Source of the DNA: Trachythela sp. YZ-2020
Lineage: Eukaryota > Cnidaria > Anthozoa > Malacalcyonacea > Clavulariidae
Assembly: GCA_016169945.1 (NCBI GenBank)
Contig: JADLSH010000020.1
Location: 1-64,000, forward strand
Direction: 5' to 3'
Length of the DNA stretch: 64,000 bases
Position numbers and translations under genes: made by a program. Shown in pieces: positions 1-13,700 of the stretch (position 1 is its first letter; the number at the start of each line of letters is the position of its first letter). The notes beneath the pieces are model-generated. The model saw only the letters and a list, made by a program, of their open reading frames with translations, ran no database searches and was not told the DNA's origin.

Positions 1-370
1 GAACAATGGTTCCGACCTGAATACCGTTGTTCCTTTATGCTTTATGTTCCGTACATGGGAACCGTTTAAGAACGGATTGAATTAGGAACATCACACTTCG
101 TTCCTTCTTTGTTCCGCTTGATAGGACTAAAATGTTCCGCTAAGCGTTTTCAGAAATACTCTGTTGGTTTGCTAATATTTGTTCCCTTATAAACTTGTTC
201 CCTTATCATTTCACCGAAACCGAACGATATTTCATGCAGATATCGTTCCCTTATGTCGGTCCTATTACAAAAACTGAATATTCTGCCATTGGGAACTATA
301 AGAACAACTCGTTCCTATTTTAAGAAACAGAACAATATAATACAAGTTGATTACAACCACTTGCTAGTTA
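1..370. repeat. Left arm of long terminal inverted repeat (foldback element, cut by window edge)
   Basis: This stretch matches the reverse complement of about 3389-3759 with many small differences. It is rich in the words gttccctta, ggaac and ttccgctta; for example, gttccgctaagcg here pairs with cgcttagcggaac near 3611. Base 1 aligns with base 3759, so the element starts outside the window. Arms of about 370 bp enclosing repeated sequence suggest a foldback-type or MITE-like DNA element. No transposase is visible between the arms. Confidence 0.85.
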
Positions 371-1620
371 TTACCGTTGAACCAGGTGTTTAAATATAGT
401 TTTATATATCTTCAAGGGTTCAATCAGTAAAGTTAGGTTTAAAGTTTAGGTGAAAATAAGTTTAAAGTAATACATTTAAAAATTGTGCATTTCTACTTAA
501 ACTTATTGGTATGCAACATACCTGGCTACCATAATATAAATCTACAGTAAAACACCTGGCTACCACCTGGCTTACAGCATGAGCGATAGCCAGGTGGTAT
601 GCTAGGTTTTTAAATATAGGTTTAAAATATCTTCAAACCTTCAATTAGTTTAAAGTTAAGTTTAAAGTTGAAAATAAAATAAGTTGAAAGTAATAAATTG
701 AAAAATTGTCAAATTTTATTACACTTAAACTTATTAAAATGCAAAACAGCTGGCTACCTGGCTACCAATATAAAAGTATAGTAAAACACCTGGCTACCAC
801 ATGGCTATGGTCTATGGTAGCCAGGTTTTTAAATATAGGTGTAAAATATCTTGAAAGTAGTAAAACACCTGGCTACCACCTGGCTACCATAGACCATAGC
901 CAGATGGTAAATATCTAGATTTTGTTGGCATCTCACTCGATTGAACAACAACTGAAGGGTCCCACAGATGGAAAACCATTGAGTGTAAATTATATACATT
1001 TATTAGACCTAGCCAGGTTGGTGGTAGGCAGGTGTTTAAATATAGGTGCAAGTTTCAATTAGTTTAAAGTTATAGGTTTAAAGTTCAAAATAAAATAAGT
1101 TGAAAGTAATAAATTGAAAAATTGTCAAATTCTATTACACTTATACTTATTTATATCGAAAATAGTTGGCTACCTGGCTACCAATATAAAAAAGTATAGT
1201 AAGACAGCTGGCTACCACATGGCTATGGTCTATGGTAGCCAGGTGGTAGTAAGTGTTTTACTATAGATTTATATTGGTGCCAGGTAGCCAGATGTTTTGC
1301 ATTTTGGTTGCTTAAGTTGAATTGCGCAATTTTGAAGCTTATTAAAATGCAAAACAGCTGGCTACCTGGCTACCAATATAAATCTATGGTAAAACACCTG
1401 GCTACCATCTGCCTACGGTCTATGGTAGCCAGGTTTTTAAATATAGGTTTAAAATATCTTCAAAGGTTCAATTAGTTTAAAGTTAGGCTTAAAGTTTAAG
1501 TTAAAATAAGTTTAAAGTAATACATTTTTAAAAATTGTGCAATTCTACTTAAACTTATTGGTATGCAACATACCCAGCTATCATAATAAATCTATAGTAA
1601 TAGACCTATACTATACTTTA
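371..1620. repeat. Internal subrepeats of the foldback element, left side
   Basis: About four diverged copies of a unit of roughly 240-300 bp. Each has an AT-rich part (motifs taaatataggttt, agtttaaagt, attgaaaaattgtc) and a part built from the palindromic words cctggctacc and ggtagccagg around the centre tatggtctatggtagcc. Many short hairpins can form. The small ORF at 706-918 is only a by-product of this repeat and shows no protein feature. Confidence 0.8.
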
Positions 1621-1629
1621 TTTTAGTTG

Positions 1630-2925
1630 TACCATTATTTACAGATATAATAATTTAAAAAAAAGAGTACAACAAGGGAGAATACAACAGGGTGAAACCC
1701 TAACCTAGGTATCCTCCCAATCTCATCATGCCCCTTAAATGAAAACAAAATGATTTTATATCTGTCGGAAGATTGTTCCACAACCTACAAGTCCTAATAA
1801 AAAAACTTAATTCAAAATGTTTGGTTCTACTCCTTGGTACCAAAAGGTTAAGGTCACAAGAGTTCCTCAAACGGTTACATGAAGTAAAACGTACATAATT
1901 ATTAACATTAATGTTGTATTTTCCATTGATGCAGCCATGCAAAAACAGTAAATCTTTAATCTCATGCCAGTAACAAACTGGCAAAATGTTAGTCTTAATC
2001 AGCCGTTCCCTGTATGATAAAGTGTTGGAGTAACCAAGAACATAATTTGTCGCTCTTCTTTGAACACTTTCCACAGAACGAATCACTTCTATAGATTGCC
2101 CAGACCAAGCCTCACTGCCGTAATCAAGATGAGAGCGTACCAGTGCCAAGTATAAAAGCCTCTTGGCTGGGACAGAAATTTTTTTACCAGAACAGCGTTT
2201 AAGGAGTCCCAACATTGAATTTGCTTTGATAATCGCCTTTGAACTATGTTCTTTCCATGTCATCGTCCTATTAATAATCAAACCAAGATCCTTTTGACGA
2301 ACTGAGTTCTTTAAAGGGTGATTACCCAAATCAAAAACTAGCTCTGCAGGATTTCTTTTTATTGTCACTGTGAGACACTCACATTTTGAAACGTTGAATT
2401 TCAACTGTGATTCTAAGGCCCAATGGTGTAAGAGGTCAAGACCGTTTTGTAGCTTCTGTGTATCACTAGGTTGTTTAATAATACGGTAACACTTGGTATC
2501 ATCAGCATAAAGAACAATCGAACAGTCATCTGAATCAGATGCAGGTAACTCATTGACAAAGATTACGAACAAAAGTGGTCCCAGAATGGAGCCTTGGGGT
2601 AAGCCTGACAATACTGGAAGAGGTCTAGATAACTGCAGTTCTCTGTTCGACTACAGTTCTCTGGGTTCTGTCTGTAAGGTAACTGGAAAGCCACTGGAGA
2701 AGGCTACCGTCGATGCCGTGACACCTCAATTTATCGATGAGTAAACTGTGGTTGACACTGTCAAAGGCTTTCGAAAAGTCAAGATAAACAATATCTGTCT
2801 GAAAACCCTTGTCCAATTATGTTCACCAAGACGGAGCAATTTATTGAAAATATAACAAACAGAGGAGCTAACATGTTGGCACATTCCTTCAATATTCTAG
2901 CTGGGATTCCATCAGCACCTGGCTA
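1630..2925 (-). pseudogene. LINE reverse-transcriptase fragment nested in the foldback element
   Basis: On the minus strand this encodes the C-terminal half of a non-LTR reverse transcriptase. It begins near 2920 with GADGIPARILKECANMLAP. An internal deletion then appears to have removed the next RT motifs up to motif A (VYLDFSKAFDSVNH, about 2816-2625). After a frameshift between 2611 and 2660 come SGLPQGSILGPLLF, the catalytic YADD motif and the C-terminal thumb region (1700-2611). Total RT length is well below a complete domain, and there is no endonuclease. The style (QGSILGPLLF, YADDT) fits the jockey/CR1-like LINEs. It lies between oppositely oriented subrepeats, so it inserted into the foldback element or was captured by it. 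Confidence 0.8.
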
Positions 2926-3388
2926 CCATCTGCCTATGGGCTATGGTAGCCCGCTGGTAGCGAGGTGTTTTACTATAGATTTCTGGTGGTAGCCAGGTAG
3001 CCAGCTGTTTTGGATTTTAATAAGTTTCAAACGATTGGCTACCTGGCACCATAATAAATCTATAGTAAAACACCTGGCTACCGCCTGGCTACCATAGACC
3101 GTAGAGGCAGGTGGTAGCCAGGTGTTTTACTATAGTTTTATCCAGCTACTTTCCATAAATAAGTTTAAGTGTAATAAAATGTGACAATTTTTTAATTTGT
3201 TACTTTCAGTTAAAACTTAAACCTATATTTAAAAACCTAGCTACCACATGACTACCACATGATTATGGTCTATGGTAGCCAAGTGGTAGCCAGGTGTTTT
3301 ACTATAGATTTAATATGGTAGCCAGGTATGTTGCATATACCAATAAGTTTAAGTAGAATTGCACAATTTTTAAATTTATTATTTTAAA
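2926..3388. repeat. Internal subrepeats of the foldback element, right side
   Basis: This carries the same cctggctacc/ggtagccagg palindromic words and the same AT-rich part as 371-1620, but mainly in reverse orientation, ending in aagtttaagtagaattgcac and leading into the right arm. It completes the inverted symmetry of the element. Confidence 0.75.
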
Positions 3389-3759
3389 TAGCAAGTGGTT
3401 GTAACCAACTTATATAATATTGTTCCGTTTCTGAAAATAGGAACGAGTTGTTCTTGTAGTTCCCAATTGCAAAATATTCTCTTGTTGTAATAGGAATGAC
3501 ATAAGGGAACGATATGTGCATGAAATATCGTTCCCTTTCGGTAAACTTATAAGGGAACAAGTTTATAAGGGAACAGATATTAGCAAACAAGCAGAGTATT
3601 TCTGAAAACGTTCCGCTTAGCGGAACATTTTAGTCCTATCAAGCGGAACAATGAAAAGGAACGAAGTTTGATGTTTCTAATTCAATCCGTTCTTAAACGG
3701 TTCCCAATTACGGAACATAAAGCAAAAGGAACAACAGTATTCAGGTGGGAACCATGTTC
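3389..3759. repeat. Right arm of long terminal inverted repeat
   Basis: Reverse complement of 1-370 with scattered substitutions and small indels. The inner boundary is near tagcaagtggttgtaacc (left arm: ggttacaaccacttgcta-like sequence at about 340-366). The ORF at 3384-3590 is part of this repeat and is not a gene. Confidence 0.85.
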
Positions 3760-6394
3760 GTTCTGATTCGCCGTTCCTTTTGGAAACAGGAACACCAAAC
3801 ACATTTTACATACGTTCCTGTTAAAGGTTTTAAACATATGCAAAAAACCTCGCAAAACAAATTCCCTTTTCTAGCATACTGTATGTATTTGGCATACTTT
3901 TATCGCTTGAAATAGCATCTTGACATTATCGTACTTCTTCCATTGTTCCTGCTCAAAGCGGCAAATAATGCACAAATACTTGCTATAGTGATATACTATA
4001 GGGAACAAATTTTACAGATACGCTAGACGGTGGTGGTGGTGGTGGTGGTGTAATGATGGTCATGCATGATGCAGCTAATGGTATATGTATGATAGTTATA
4101 ATGAAATTTTACACGCTGACGATATTGGCGATAGTAAATAACAGGAACCTTTAATTTGTGTTCTATTTTCATTTCAGATGTATAAACATAGATGGTGACA
4201 AGCACAAATGCGCAAAAAGTATTGGAGGGCATACCAGGGCAGCGGTGCGAACATATGATGATAATTTACTTTTGGACAATCTTATTATAACTTCTGGTAT
4301 TGTTCAATATAACACTGAGACAACTGGAGAAAAGCAAGTGTGTTTTGCTAGAACACTTGATGACAATTTGCCATAACATACTTAATTTCGTGTGTGACCT
4401 TTTCAATTTTCACCACAATCAGAAGAACTATTTTTTGAACTCAATAATAATTACTGACAGTATTATAATGTACAATAGTGTATGAGGTAGATAGATGGTT
4501 GAATAGAAGTTATGATTATCAAATGAATATTTTGATTCCATTTTTTAAAGCAAGTTGTTGTAAAACAACTCCAAATCTGTTTTAGTTGTCTATAATCTGT
4601 TTTAGTTGAATTGGGGTGTTTTTCATATATTAAGACATACAGGTCGTATAAAAATGGAGTCCTAGTTTCAAATATAGATTATAAATATAAGCTCTAACTT
4701 CTATTATATATTTCTATTCAAGCTGTTACACATCCCAACGATATGTTATTGTTTTATACTTTGAACCAATGATAGGCGAGTAATTAATATTATTCCAAAT
4801 TACTGTGAATAGAAAATAATAAACATTGAGATGCTTAAAATTTGTCCTTTATGTACAGAACCAATCACGTATTCATGCACATGGCTATATATACACCTTT
4901 ACCTTTTTCAACGAACATTTGTCTAATATGGAAAGTTTTCCGACAAAATTATCTTGTATATTCTTTTGAAACGACTTTTATAATACGGACTCATTCTAAT
5001 AGCGACAACGGTCACAAATATGACCTCTTGTCTTTACTTTCACCAATTTTTGAAACAAGCTACAGTTACAATCTCAAAAGAAGCTAGTTACCGGTAAAGT
5101 TGCCCCAAAAATAACGATCACATGCAACTAGTTATACTTGTAAACAGGAGGGCTAGCCCTCCTAGTAGCCTCAGGGCTAGCCTTCGTGAAGGGCTCTCGT
5201 GTGAACAGGGCTAAGAATAGAATCTGGGCAAGGTCAAGTTATCATTTTATTTAATTAGAGTATCTAAATAAAGCGTAGGTGCAAGAGATAGCAACAAAGT
5301 TGTTAAAAATGTAAATTGCAAAGTATAATAGATGTATGGAGCAAGCGAAGAACAGAAACAATATAACAGCAAAACAAATTACATAATCTCAAGTTTGTTC
5401 GTTCACGGCAACCATGTTTAATATCATTCATGTTTCCGTGATGCAATTCGACTTAATTCGCATTCATTTACTTAAACCAGAGTAGCGAGTGAAAACATGA
5501 ATGAAATTACAGAATTATTTTGGGTAAAAGCCTCCTGTCTAATTGTATTCATGTCTTATGTAATGTATATGACTGACATAACCTGTGTTAAACAAGATTT
5601 CGAGTAAACGGGTATTCATATTGAGCTGCAATTGATAAGTTGATAGACTTTTTCTTGTCAAAATAGTCAAGTGAAACATTAAAAGGCACCATGTAAATTC
5701 AGTCTGACCGTTTAATACAGGTTAAACTGTTCAATGGGACAACGCGCAAGTGCCGCGGTCGCCTAATAGAGGTGGCCCTTTAATAGAGGTAGTTTTACAG
5801 AATATTACTGAGTAAATAAGGCGGAATTTAATAGCCGCTGAATACAGGACCGCTTGGGGATATATTTTTGGAGATTCCATAATCTTAACCAGGAAAGTTC
5901 TGTGGAACTGTAGTGTTCAAATTTCAGCTATTTCCAACAACAATGATTTTAGTAATCATTCACAAGGTAGAGCGCTATTTTACAGAATCTTTTATTTCAA
6001 GTTAAATTATTTCTTCTTTCAAAAAGTAGTAATTGAAGAATAGCTAGAACCAAAAATATATATTGAAATTTCCAATTTTATTATGTTGACACCCCCATGC
6101 CTTGTCTCCGCACACCCCCCCCTCGTGACCTGTCACCCCCACGAGCTTTGTTACCCTTCATTTTGAGAGACACCCTTGTTGATTCCCGGACTTCACAATA
6201 TAGGCAATATTGGAGAACCTCCAGCTGCCGACGCGAGAAAATTGCCCTGAATTCGCTGTCTTCTCGGACAGTCCTAATTATTACCTAAAGTCGAATTGTG
6301 CAGAACCAAATCTTCCCCCCGGTTCCTACGTTCCTACTGGGTGTACCTGTCATGCTTACTGTACCTATACCATGATTAACACACCTTAACTTTC
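3760..6394. other. Sparse sequence, no gene recognised
   Basis: AT-rich sequence with only short ORFs (for example 4158-4376 and 4842-5087) that match no family I recognise. It holds a (GGT)n tract at 4029-4050, a block of repeated ggctagccctcctag words at about 5145-5215 that recurs near 38990-39090, and a degraded fragment at about 5700-5800 (aatacaggttaaactg, gcctaatagagg) of the CAGTCGAACC-type MITE found intact further right. Confidence 0.6.
4029..4050. repeat. (GGT)n microsatellite
   Basis: Perfect trinucleotide run of about seven units. Confidence 0.95.
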
Positions 6395-6560
6395 TGTGCT
6401 GAAGAAACCCGAGAACGCAGAGAAAACCCACGACTTTCGGCAGAGAGTTGACTTCTCTCTAAATGAGTCCACCATGAGAATCAAAACGAGTTTCTGTGGC
6501 GCGAAACAAATGCTGCAGCCGGTGAAAAGTGTATCAGCAGGGCCGTAGCTAACCCCGGGC
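6395..6560 (-). mobile_element. SINE-like copy, minus strand (diverged)
   Basis: Contains cgcagagaaaacccacgact followed by cggcagagagttgac and atgagtccaccatgag, which parallels the better copy at 39366-39590. Read on the minus strand, the motif gtgggttttctc resembles a conserved central domain shared by several animal SINE families (Nin/V/Deu-type). The family name is from memory and tentative; the relation between the two copies is visible directly. Confidence 0.5.
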
Positions 6561-6561
6561 T

Positions 6562-7354
6562 GGGGCCGGTTGTATAAAAATGTAGTTAAGTTAACTATAG
6601 TTAGCATTAACTACCGTAGTTTAAATCATAGTTAACTACTATGACTTAATTGCACAACACAGTTAAATTAACGTTCTTTCCCAGTCATTAACTAATCACA
6701 CAGTTAATTGCGTGTGGGGTTCGCGTGGGGTGATTAAACATGAAATAACACAAAGTAAGCGCTGATTAGCAACCGCTGACAAGCATTTTGAAAACGACTG
6801 CGGATTCATATTTACCAAAAATGGCGGTATTTAGATTCAAAATATTGAAAAATATGCAAGAAAACAAGACATAAAGACTAATATAGTCTACGAAAAAGGC
6901 ATATTTACATATTTACCATGAAAGTCAAACTGCAGTTCTTTGGTAAAAACGACATTGTTTTTCTTTGTTATGGGTTGCCTCTCGTCATCAATAAATCTTC
7001 CTATGCAAAAAGTATATTCCGTTTTCGTCGAAAAGACCAAAATTATAGCTTTTTAAAAGATCACGAGTATCAGAGAAACCTTTCTAGGGAAGATGACCAC
7101 TGAAAACCCTTGGTAAGCGTTGCTTTTAGTATTATCTTACTGATTAAAGTTCATCACTCCTACAAAACGCCATATTTAACTACGTTTTGGGAAGTTAGAG
7201 CCTAGAGCATAGTTAACTTTAACTATGTTTTAACTGCCGTTTACGCCAACTACATTTTTATACAACCGACTTAACTATGTGGTTAAAGTTAACAACTATT
7301 TAACTACAAAACGGGTAGTTAAAAAGTAGCTAAGAGTTTGATACAACCGGCCCC
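6562..7354. mobile_element. MITE with GGGGCCGGTTGTAT terminal inverted repeats
   Basis: Starts ggggccggttgtataaaaat and ends with the exact inverse atacaaccggcccc, 793 bp in all. Subterminal regions on both sides are full of gttaac/tagttaa words, again inverted. No transposase ORF; the 61-aa ORF at 6918-7103 has no recognisable feature. No clear target duplication was found at the borders. Confidence 0.8.
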
Positions 7355-7737
7355 TGATGGTTGGGGGGGGGGGGATGTGCAGATGAAAAATTTCCAAATC
7401 GATCTCTACATTTCCGAATAACATTGTTCCGAATGTATTCAGTTACACGGATGTTCAAAATCATTAGTTTACAAGTGATTACTGAACTCTCAGTTAACAT
7501 AGCGTGCGTATAAAAAATGTCAGTTTCACAATAAGGCAATACGCATACAGACCTCTAATTAAGATGATCCTGCTCCTTGCGCCAAAGTAGGGCATCTATA
7601 AGTAGGGCGTCTATAAGATGCGTCTATAAGATAGGGCAGCAAAACGGCAATGTAACACCTGATCATTGTGATGGGACCCCAAATATTCGGATGCATGTGG
7701 AGACATTTTATATGTGTTAAAGAAAAGGACCACAAAT
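7355..7737. other. Spacer before the satellite, with short tandem words
   Basis: Starts with a poly-G run (about 12 G) near 7362-7373. At 7590-7640 the word tctataag(t/a)(a)gggc is repeated three times. Otherwise nothing recognised. Confidence 0.6.
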
Positions 7738-10700
7738 CATTCTGTAGAAAATAATTTTGGTCGGAAATCAGGAAAGACTGTCCTAGTGTTCACATTTATA
7801 TACATTACATACAAAAAAATTTAAATCAGTTTAGGATTACACATTACATTACGATGATCTCATAAACGACCTACAGCGAATTCTGTAGAAAAGAACTTTG
7901 GTCAGAGATCAGGAAAGACTGTCCTAGTGTTCACATTTATATACATTACATACAAAAAAAAATTAAATCAGTTTAGGACTACACATTTACACATTACGAT
8001 GATCTCATAAACGACCTACAGCGAATTCTGTAGAAAAGAACTTTGGTCGGAGATCAGGATGGACTATGTCCTAGTGTTCACATTTATATACCTTACATAC
8101 AAAAAATTTTAAATCAGTTTAGGACTACACATTTACACATTACGATGATCTCAAACGACCGACAGCAAATGCTGTAGAAAAGAACTTTGGTCGGAGATCA
8201 GGATGGACTGTGTCCTAGTGTTCACATTTATATACATTACATACAAAACATTTTTAAATCAGTTTAGGATTACACATTACAATGATCTCAAACGACTGAC
8301 AGCAAATGCTGTAGAAAAGAACTTTGGTCGGAGATCAGGATGGACTGTGTCCTAGTGTTCACATTTATATACATTACATACAAAACATTTTTAAATCAGT
8401 TTAGGATTACACATTACAATGATCTCAAACGACCGACAGCGGATGCCGTAGAAAAGAAGTTTGGTCGGAGATCAGGATGGACTGTGTCCTAGTGTTCACA
8501 TTTATATACATTACATACAAAACATTTTTAAATCAGTTTAGGACTACACATTTACACATTACGATGATCTCAAACGACCGACAGCGGATGCCGTAGAAAA
8601 GAACTTTGGTCGGAGATCAGGAAAGACTGTCCTAGTGTTCACATTTTTATACATTACATACAAAAACAATTTAAATCAGTTTAGGACTACACATTTACAC
8701 ATTACGATGATCTCAAACGACCGACAGCGGATGCCGTAGAAAAGAAGTTTGGTCGGAGATCAGGATGGACTGTGTCCTAGTGTTCACATTTATATACATT
8801 ACATACAAAAAAAATTTAAATCAGTTTAGGACTACACATTTACACATTACGATGATCTCAAACGACCGACAGCGGATGCCGTAGAAAAGAAGTTTGGTCG
8901 GAGATCAGGATGGACTGTGTCCTAGTGTTCACATTTATATACATTACATACAAAAAAAATTTAAATCAGTTTAGGACTACACATTTACACATTACGATGA
9001 TCTCAAACGACCGACAGCGGATGCCGTAGAAAAGAAGTTTGGTCGGAGATCAGGATGGACTGTGTCCTAGTGTTCACATTTATATACATTACATACAAAA
9101 AAATTTTAATCAGTTTAGGACTACACATTTACACATTACGATGATCTCAAACTACCGACAGCGGATGCCGTTAAAAAGAAGTATGGTCGGAGATCAGGAT
9201 GGACTGTGTCCTAGTGTTCACATTTATATACATTACATACAAAAAAATTTAAATCAGTTTAGGACTACACATTTACACATTACGATGATCTCAAACGACC
9301 GACAGCGGATGCCGTAGAAAAGAAGTTTGGTCGGAGATCAGGATGGACTGTGTCCTAGTGTTCACATTTATATACATTACATACAAAAAAATTTAAATCA
9401 GTTTAGGACTACACATTTACACATTACGATGATCTCAAACGACCGACAGCGGATGCCGTAGAAAAGAAGTTTGGTCGGAGATCAGGATGGACTGTGTCCT
9501 AGTGTTCACATTTATATACATTACATACAAAAAAATTTAAATCAGTTTAGGACTACACATTTACACATTACGATGATCTCAAACGACCCACAGCGGATGC
9601 CGTAGAAAAGAAGTTTGGTCGGAGATCAGGATGGACTGTGTCCTAGTGTTCACATTTATATACATTACATACAAAAAAATTTAAATCAGTTTAGGACTAC
9701 ACATTTACACATTACGATGATCTCAAACGACCGACAGCGGATGCCGTAGAAAAGAAGTTTGGTCGGAGATCAGGATGGACTGTGTCCTAGTGTTCACATT
9801 TATATACATTACATACAAAAAAATTTAAATCAGTTTAGGACTACACATTTACACATTACGATGATCTCAAACGACCGACAGCGGATGCCGTAGAAAAGAA
9901 GTTTGGTCGGAGATCAGGATGGACTGTGTCCTAGTGTTCACATTTATATACATTACATACAAAAAAATTTAAATCAGTTTAGGACTACACATTTACACAT
10001 TACGATGATCTCAAACGACCGACAGCGGATGCCGTAGAAAAGAAGTTTGGTCGGAGATCAGGATGGACTGTGTCCTAGTGTTCACATTTATATACATTAC
10101 ATACAAAAAAATTTAAATCAGTTTAGGACTACACATTTACACATTACGATGATCTCAAACGACCGACATGGGATGCCATAGAAAAGAACTTTGGTCGGAG
10201 ATCAGGATGGACTGTGTCCTAGTGTTCACATTTATATACATTACATACAAAAAAAATTTAAATCAGTTTAGGACTACACATTTACACATTACGATGATCT
10301 CAAACGACCGACAGCGGATGCCGTAGAAAAGAAGTTTGGTCGGAGATCAGGATGGACTGTGTCCTAGTGTTCACATTTATATACATTACATACAAAAAAA
10401 TTTTAAATCAGTTTAGGACTACACATTTACACATTACGATGATCTCAAACGACCGACAGCGGATGCCGTAGAAAAGAAGTTTGGTCGGAGATCAGGATGG
10501 ACTGTGTCCTAGTGTTCACATTTATATACATTACATACAAAAAAATTTAAATCAGTTTAGGACTACACATTTACACATTACGATGATCTCAAACGACCGA
10601 CAGCGGATGCCGTAGAAAAGAAGTTTGGTCGGAGATCAGGATGGACTGTGTCCTAGTGTTCACATTTATATACATTACATACAAAAAAATTTAAATCAGT

Positions 10701-13700
10701 TTAGGACTACACATTTACACATTACGATGATCTCAAACGACCGACAGCGGATGCCGTAGAAAAGAAGTTTGGTCGGAGATCAGGATGGACTGTGTCCTAG
10801 TGTTCACATTTATATACATTACATACAAAAAAATTTAAATCAGTTTAGGACTACACATTTACACATTACGATGATCTCAAACGACCGACAGCGGATGCCG
10901 TAGAAAAGAAGTTTGGTCGGAGATCAGGATGGACTGTGTCCTAGTGTTCACATTTATATACATTACATACAAAAAAATTTAAATCAGTTTAGGACTACAC
11001 ATTTACACATTACGATGATCTCAAACGACCGACAGCGGATGCCGTAGAAAAGAAGTTTGGTCGGAGATCAGGATGGACTGTGTCCTAGTGTTCACATTTA
11101 TATACATTACATACAAAAAAATTTAAATCAGTTTAGGACTACACATTTACACATTACGATGATCTCAAACGACCGACAGCGGATGCCGTAGAAAAGAAGT
11201 TTGGTCGGAGATCAGGATGGACTGTGTCCTAGTGTTCACATTTATATACATTACATACAAAAAAATTTAAATCAGTTTAGGACTACACATTTACACATTA
11301 CGATGATCTCAAACGACCGACAGCGGATGCCGTAGAAAAGAAGTTTGGTCGGAGATCAGGATGGACTGTGTCCTAGTGTTCACATTTATATACATTACAT
11401 ACAAAAAAATTTAAATCAGTTTAGGACTACACATTTACACATTACGATGATCTCAAACGACCGACAGCGGATGCCGTAGAAAAGAAGTTTGGTCGGAGAT
11501 CAGGATGGACTGTGTCCTAGTGTTCACATTTATATACATTACATACAAAAAAATTTAAATCAGTTTAGGACTACACATTTACACATTACGATGATCTCAA
11601 ACGACCGACAGCGGATGCCGTAGAAAAGAAGTTTGGTCGGAGATCAGGATGGACTGTGTCCTAGTGTTCACATTTATATACATTACATACAAAAAAATTT
11701 AAATCAGTTTAGGACTACACATTTACACATTACGATGATCTCAAACGACCGACAGCGGATGCCGTAGAAAAGAAGTTTGGTCGGAGATCAGGATGGACTG
11801 TGTCCTAGTGTTCACATTTATATCACATTTATATACATTACAAAAAATTTAAATCAGTTTAGGACTACACATTTACACATTACGATGATCTCAAACGACC
11901 GACAGCGGATGCCGTAGAAAAGAAGTTTGGTCGGAGATCAGGATGGACTGTGTCCTAGTGTTCACATTTATATACATTACATACAAAAAAATTTAAATCA
12001 GTTTAGGACTACACATTTACACATTACGATGATCTCAAACGACCGACAGCGGATGCCGTAGAAAAGAAGTTTGGTCGGAGATCAGGATGGACTGTGTCCT
12101 AGTGTTCACATTTATATACATTACATACAAAAAAATTTAAATCAGTTTAGGACTACACATTTACACATTACGATGATCTCAAACGACCGACAGCGGATGC
12201 CGTAGAAAAGAAGTTTGGTCGGAGATCAGGATGGACTGTGTCCTAGTGTTCACATTTATATACATTACATACAAAAAAATTTAAATCAGTTTAGGACTAC
12301 ACATTTACACATTACGATGATCTCAAACGACCGACAGCGGATGCCGTAGAAAAGAAGTTTGGTCGGAGATCAGGATGGACTGTGTCCTAGTGTTCACATT
12401 TATATACATTACATACAAAAAAAATTTAAATCAGTTTAGGACTACACATTTACACATTACGATGATCTCAAACGACCGACAGCGGATGCCGTAGAAAAGA
12501 AGTTTGGTCGGAGATCAGGATGGACTGTGTCCTAGTGTTCACATTTATATACATTACATACAAAAAAATTTAAATCAGTTTAGGACTACACATTTACACA
12601 TTACGATGATCTCAAACGACCGACAGCGGATGCCGTAGAAAAGAAGTTTGGTCGGAGATCAGGATGGACTGTGTCCTAGTGTTCACATTTATATACATTA
12701 CATACAAAAAAATTTAAATCAGTTTAGGACTACACATTTACACATTACGATGATCTCAAACGACCGACAGCGGATGCCGTAGAAAAGAAGTTTGGTCGGA
12801 GATCAGGATGGACTGTGTCCTAGTGTTCACATTTATATACATTACATACAAAAAAATTTAAATCAGTTTAGGACTACACATTTACACATTACGATGATCT
12901 CAAACGACCGACAGCGGATGCCGTAGAAAAGAAGTTTGGTCGGAGATCAGGATGGACTGTGTCCTAGTGTTCACATTTATATACATTACATACAAAAAAA
13001 ATTAAATCAGTTTAGGACTACACATTTACACATTACGATGATCTCAAACGACCGACAGCGGATGCCGTAGAAAAGTTTGGTCGGAGATCAGGATGGACTG
13101 TGTCCTAGTGTTCACATTTATATACATTACATACAAAAAAAATTTAAATCAGTTTAGGACTACACATTTACACATTACGATGATCTCAAACGACCGACAG
13201 CGGATGCCGTAGAAAAGAAGTTTGGTCGGAGATCAGGATGGACTGTGTCCTAGTGTTCACATTTATATACATTACATACAAAAAAAAAATTAAATCAGTT
13301 TAGGACTACACATTTACACATTACGATGATCTCAAACGACCGACAGCGGATGCCGTAGAAAAGAAGTTTGGTCGGAGATCAGGATGGACTGTGTCCTAGT
13401 GTTCACATTTATATACATTACATACAAAAAAATTTAAATCAGTTTAGGACTACACATTTACACATTACGATGATCTCAAACGACCGACAGCGGATGCCGT
13501 AGAAAAGAAGTTTGGTCGGAGATCAGGATGGACTGTGTCCTAGTGTTCACATTTATATACATTACATACAAAAAAATTTAAATCAGTTTAGGACTACACA
13601 TTTACACATTACGATGATCTCAAACGACCGACAGCGGATGCCGTAGAAAAGAAGTTTGGTCGGAGATCAGGATGGACTGTGTCCTAGTGTTCACATTTAT

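Noticed and set aside
4158..5087. Small ORFs (72, 61 and 81 aa) as possible exons
   Set aside because: One is preceded by a tttcag acceptor-like site near 4172-4177, but no conserved motif, donor or neighbouring exon was found.
6097..6288. 63-aa Pro/Arg-rich ORF
   Set aside because: Derived from a locally C-rich stretch; no motif and no splice context.
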